From Butyricicoccus pullicaecorum (GTDB lineage: Bacteria; Bacillota; Clostridia; Oscillospirales; Butyricicoccaceae), in assembly GCA_018366195.1 (NCBI GenBank), contig JAGZIN010000017.1, positions 1 to 60,208 on the forward strand: a stretch of DNA of 60,208 nt, read 5' to 3'. Position 1 is the stretch's first letter. Each line of letters begins with the position of its first letter. Shown in pieces: positions 59,033 to 60,208 of the stretch. The notes beneath the pieces were generated by a model that saw nothing but the letters and a program-made list of their open reading frames with translations, was not told the origin of the DNA and ran no database searches. The position numbers were made by a program, and so were the translations under genes.

Positions 59033-59207
59033 GAATCTTCTCCATAAATCATCTGATACGCACCATTTTTCCATTCATAATACTCAATTCGCTCAAGAGC
59101 AACAATCGTTTCATTGCAAAGTCTCCTTTATCTGACAGTCCATTAGCACTTGTTTGAACATAAAAGTTGCACAAAAACTGTTCATTGTATAGACGATTGG
59201 TATGGAA
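59029..59207 (-). pseudogene. degenerate remnant upstream of the membrane protein
   Basis: One frame is open from 59207 (Phe-His-Thr-Asn-Arg-Leu-Tyr-Asn-Glu) to the ATG at 59114; another is open from 59127 to TGA 59031-59029 and reads naturally (Ile-Val-Ala-Leu-Glu-Arg-Ile-Glu-Tyr-Tyr-Glu-Trp). A one-base deletion near 59112 would join them. The stop is coupled to the next gene by ATGA. A tiny 21-codon ORF with AAAGGAG (59049-59114) may be translated instead. Identity unknown. Confidence 0.3.
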
Positions 59208-59292
59208 TCAAAACGCAGTGGAGAAATACAGGATTTTTTGATGCAGTTTTTCTGTTTTCTGCAATTATCTATCAAAGCAATATGCGAAATTT

Positions 59293-59931
59293 TTAATTTG
59301 ACTGATATTGTCTTGCTGTAACATTGATATCTACTACGCCACCGCTTTCAGAAGGTATGTTGATTTCCCACGTACCACTGATGTTATCTGTATATACATT
59401 TCTAATACGTTCTCCCTTTTTTAGGGTAACAGCATCATATTTGACCTCTTTCCAGCCGTTCTTCCATGTAATATTGACAATAACAGGGGCATCACCTGTA
59501 TTTTTAAGCCAGATATTTAGGGCATTACCGTCTGCTTTTTTGCAAGTAAATGAATTTACGTAAGCTCGTTTGCCCTTGTAGTTCACGTTGTCTATCGGAA
59601 GAATATCTTCACTACTGAACGGAGTGATTGGGTCATCTTCTTCATTCCATATCGTTGTGATTTGAATCGGAGCATCTGGCACATCAGGTACAAATACGTT
59701 CTGGTAATCATCTGGTGATACACCAGCAAAATCGTCAAAGAGACTGATTTGCGTTGGGGCATTGGGTATATCAGGTACAAAACGTGAAACTGCATAATCA
59801 TGATGCAGCAAATGAGGCATATCAAAATTTGTTGTAATAGAACTTACAGCACTCGCATAGATTATGCCAGCCGACGTCAGCATACAACCTACAAACATAA
59901 CACTCAGAATCTTTTTTACGGGCTGTTTCAT
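59293..59931 (-). CDS. small secreted protein B (paralogue of the one at 58.1 kb)
   Basis: 212 residues from ATG 59931. The signal peptide (about 1-30) has the same first 18 residues as paralogue A. The mature N-terminal half contains two copies of Phe-Val-Pro-Asp-(Ile/Val)-Pro-(Asn/Asp)-Ala-Pro-x-Gln-Ile, an internal repeat. The C-terminal half is a beta-rich domain ending Glu-Ile-Asn-Ile-Pro-Ser-Glu-Ser-Gly-Gly-Val-Val-Asp, aligning with the end of paralogue A. Function unknown; a secreted adhesin-, effector- or bacteriocin-like role is only speculation. Confidence 0.75.
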   Translation of the reverse strand: MKQPVKKILSVMFVGCMLTSAGIIYASAVSSITTNFDMPHLLHHDYAVSRFVPDIPNAPTQISLFDDFAGVSPDDYQNVFVPDVPDAPIQITTIWNEEDDPITPFSSEDILPIDNVNYKGKRAYVNSFTCKKADGNALNIWLKNTGDAPVIVNITWKNGWKEVKYDAVTLKKGERIRNVYTDNISGTWEINIPSESGGVVDINVTARQYQSN

Positions 59932-59970
59932 AATTTTGACCTCTTTAATTTTTTGTTCCTTCGAAGAATC

Positions 59971-59994
59971 TATCTGTATATTATCACACAGATA
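59971..59994 (-). promoter_or_regulatory. dyad and promoter in repeat copy 2
   Basis: Identical to the 58599-58622 dyad, TATCTGT-N10-ACAGATA with the -10-like box inside. Confidence 0.5.
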
Positions 59995-60022
59995 TACGGC
60001 ATGCAACATCATCGAATCAAAA

Positions 60023-60059
60023 CAGACACACCAAAGCGCTATGGACTCTGGTGTGTCTG
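60023..60059 (-). terminator. hairpin in repeat copy 2
   Basis: Same 11-bp stem as in copy 1 with TTTTGATT following on the minus strand. It would end transcription from a gene beyond the window edge. Confidence 0.7.
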
Positions 60060-60159
60060 AATATATTCCAAACCGGCAGAAGATAGAAAGAAAAGAAAAA
60101 GATATATTTAGAGAATGAAACTGCCGGATATGGACGATTTAGCTGATTCAAAGAAATGA

Positions 60160-60208
60160 TTATAGTTTCTCAAGCAATATGACACGCATAATATTAGAGT
60201 TGTCTGCT
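60160..60208 (-). CDS. possible C-terminal end of a gene cut by the window edge
   Basis: An open minus-strand frame reads about 15 codons ending Arg-Val-Ile-Leu-Leu-Glu-Lys-Leu-stop, 100 bases before the hairpin of repeat copy 2. Too short to identify. Confidence 0.2.
   Translation of the reverse strand, partial: ADNSNIMRVILLEKL

Larger units (their letters stand above)
59878..60097. repeat. 220-bp direct repeat, copy 2
   Basis: Second copy of the module at 58506-58725, carrying the same hairpin, dyad promoter, ribosome site and signal-peptide start. The identity stops about 54 bases (18 codons) into the coding region. Confidence 0.95.

Noticed and set aside
1..60208. CRISPR arrays, rRNA genes and intact insertion sequences
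   Set aside because: No regularly spaced repeats, no rRNA segments and no transposase genes with terminal inverted repeats were found.

Overview
The window looks like a chromosomal segment of an anaerobic, spore-forming Clostridia (Bacillota), probably a gut commensal of the Oscillospirales type. Supporting signs are moderate G+C, strong AGGAGG-type ribosome sites, spoVT, a Na+-pumping oxaloacetate decarboxylase operon, two iron-containing alcohol dehydrogenases, a YesM/YesN-type two-component system and a fucose-utilisation locus. The exact genus cannot be read from the sequence.

Region 1 (about 1-5475) is the integrase end of an integrative element. It holds an orphan C5-cytosine DNA methyltransferase, a frameshifted small gene, a ribbon-helix-helix protein, an Xre-type regulator, a small excisionase and a tyrosine recombinase interrupted by a one-base frameshift. 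Next to the recombinase lie an intact tRNA-Arg(CCU) and, 26 bp further, a second tRNA-Arg(CCU) that keeps its 5' half and loses normal structure just past the anticodon. This is the expected look of a junction between an integrated element and a tRNA gene. Palindromes and repeats are dense here.

Region 2 (5.8-11.3 kb) is an oadA-oadG-biotin carrier-oadB operon, then a MerR regulator and a DapB-like dehydrogenase whose promoter has the 19-bp spacer typical of MerR targets. Region 3 (11.4-30.6 kb) is mostly housekeeping: a patatin-like lipase, RNase R, a Cys-rich micro membrane protein coupled to a short-chain dehydrogenase, a PrsA-like foldase, ArsC-like and NUDIX proteins, Mfd, NifU and NifS with metal-ligand-rich tails, a copper-amine-oxidase-like surface protein, a butanol-dehydrogenase-like enzyme, a CofE-like ligase, a DUF1576 membrane protein and SpoVT.

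Region 4 (30.8-39.1 kb) is a complete histidine operon, hisD-hisZG-hisC-hisB-hisH-hisA-hisF-hisIE-hisK, with HisZ and HisG fused in one reading frame. Region 5 (39.2-42.9 kb) has a DUF4298 protein, a split chromate-type transporter, a Cof-like phosphatase and a BadF-type sugar kinase.

Region 6 (42.9-58.0 kb) is a divergent fucose regulon. The minus arm encodes binding protein, two permeases, cytoplasmic GH29 fucosidase, fuculose-phosphate aldolase, kinase and fucose isomerase. The plus arm encodes sensor kinase, response regulator, an MsmK-type ATPase, a YesL-like protein and lactaldehyde reductase. Together they would import a fucosylated oligosaccharide, cut it inside the cell, and turn fucose into DHAP plus 1,2-propanediol.

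Region 7 (58.0-60.2 kb) carries two small secreted paralogues that share a nearly identical 220-bp module (terminator hairpin, promoter, ribosome site, signal-peptide start) but have very different mature parts, with a tiny membrane protein and gene debris between them. This is the least familiar part of the window.
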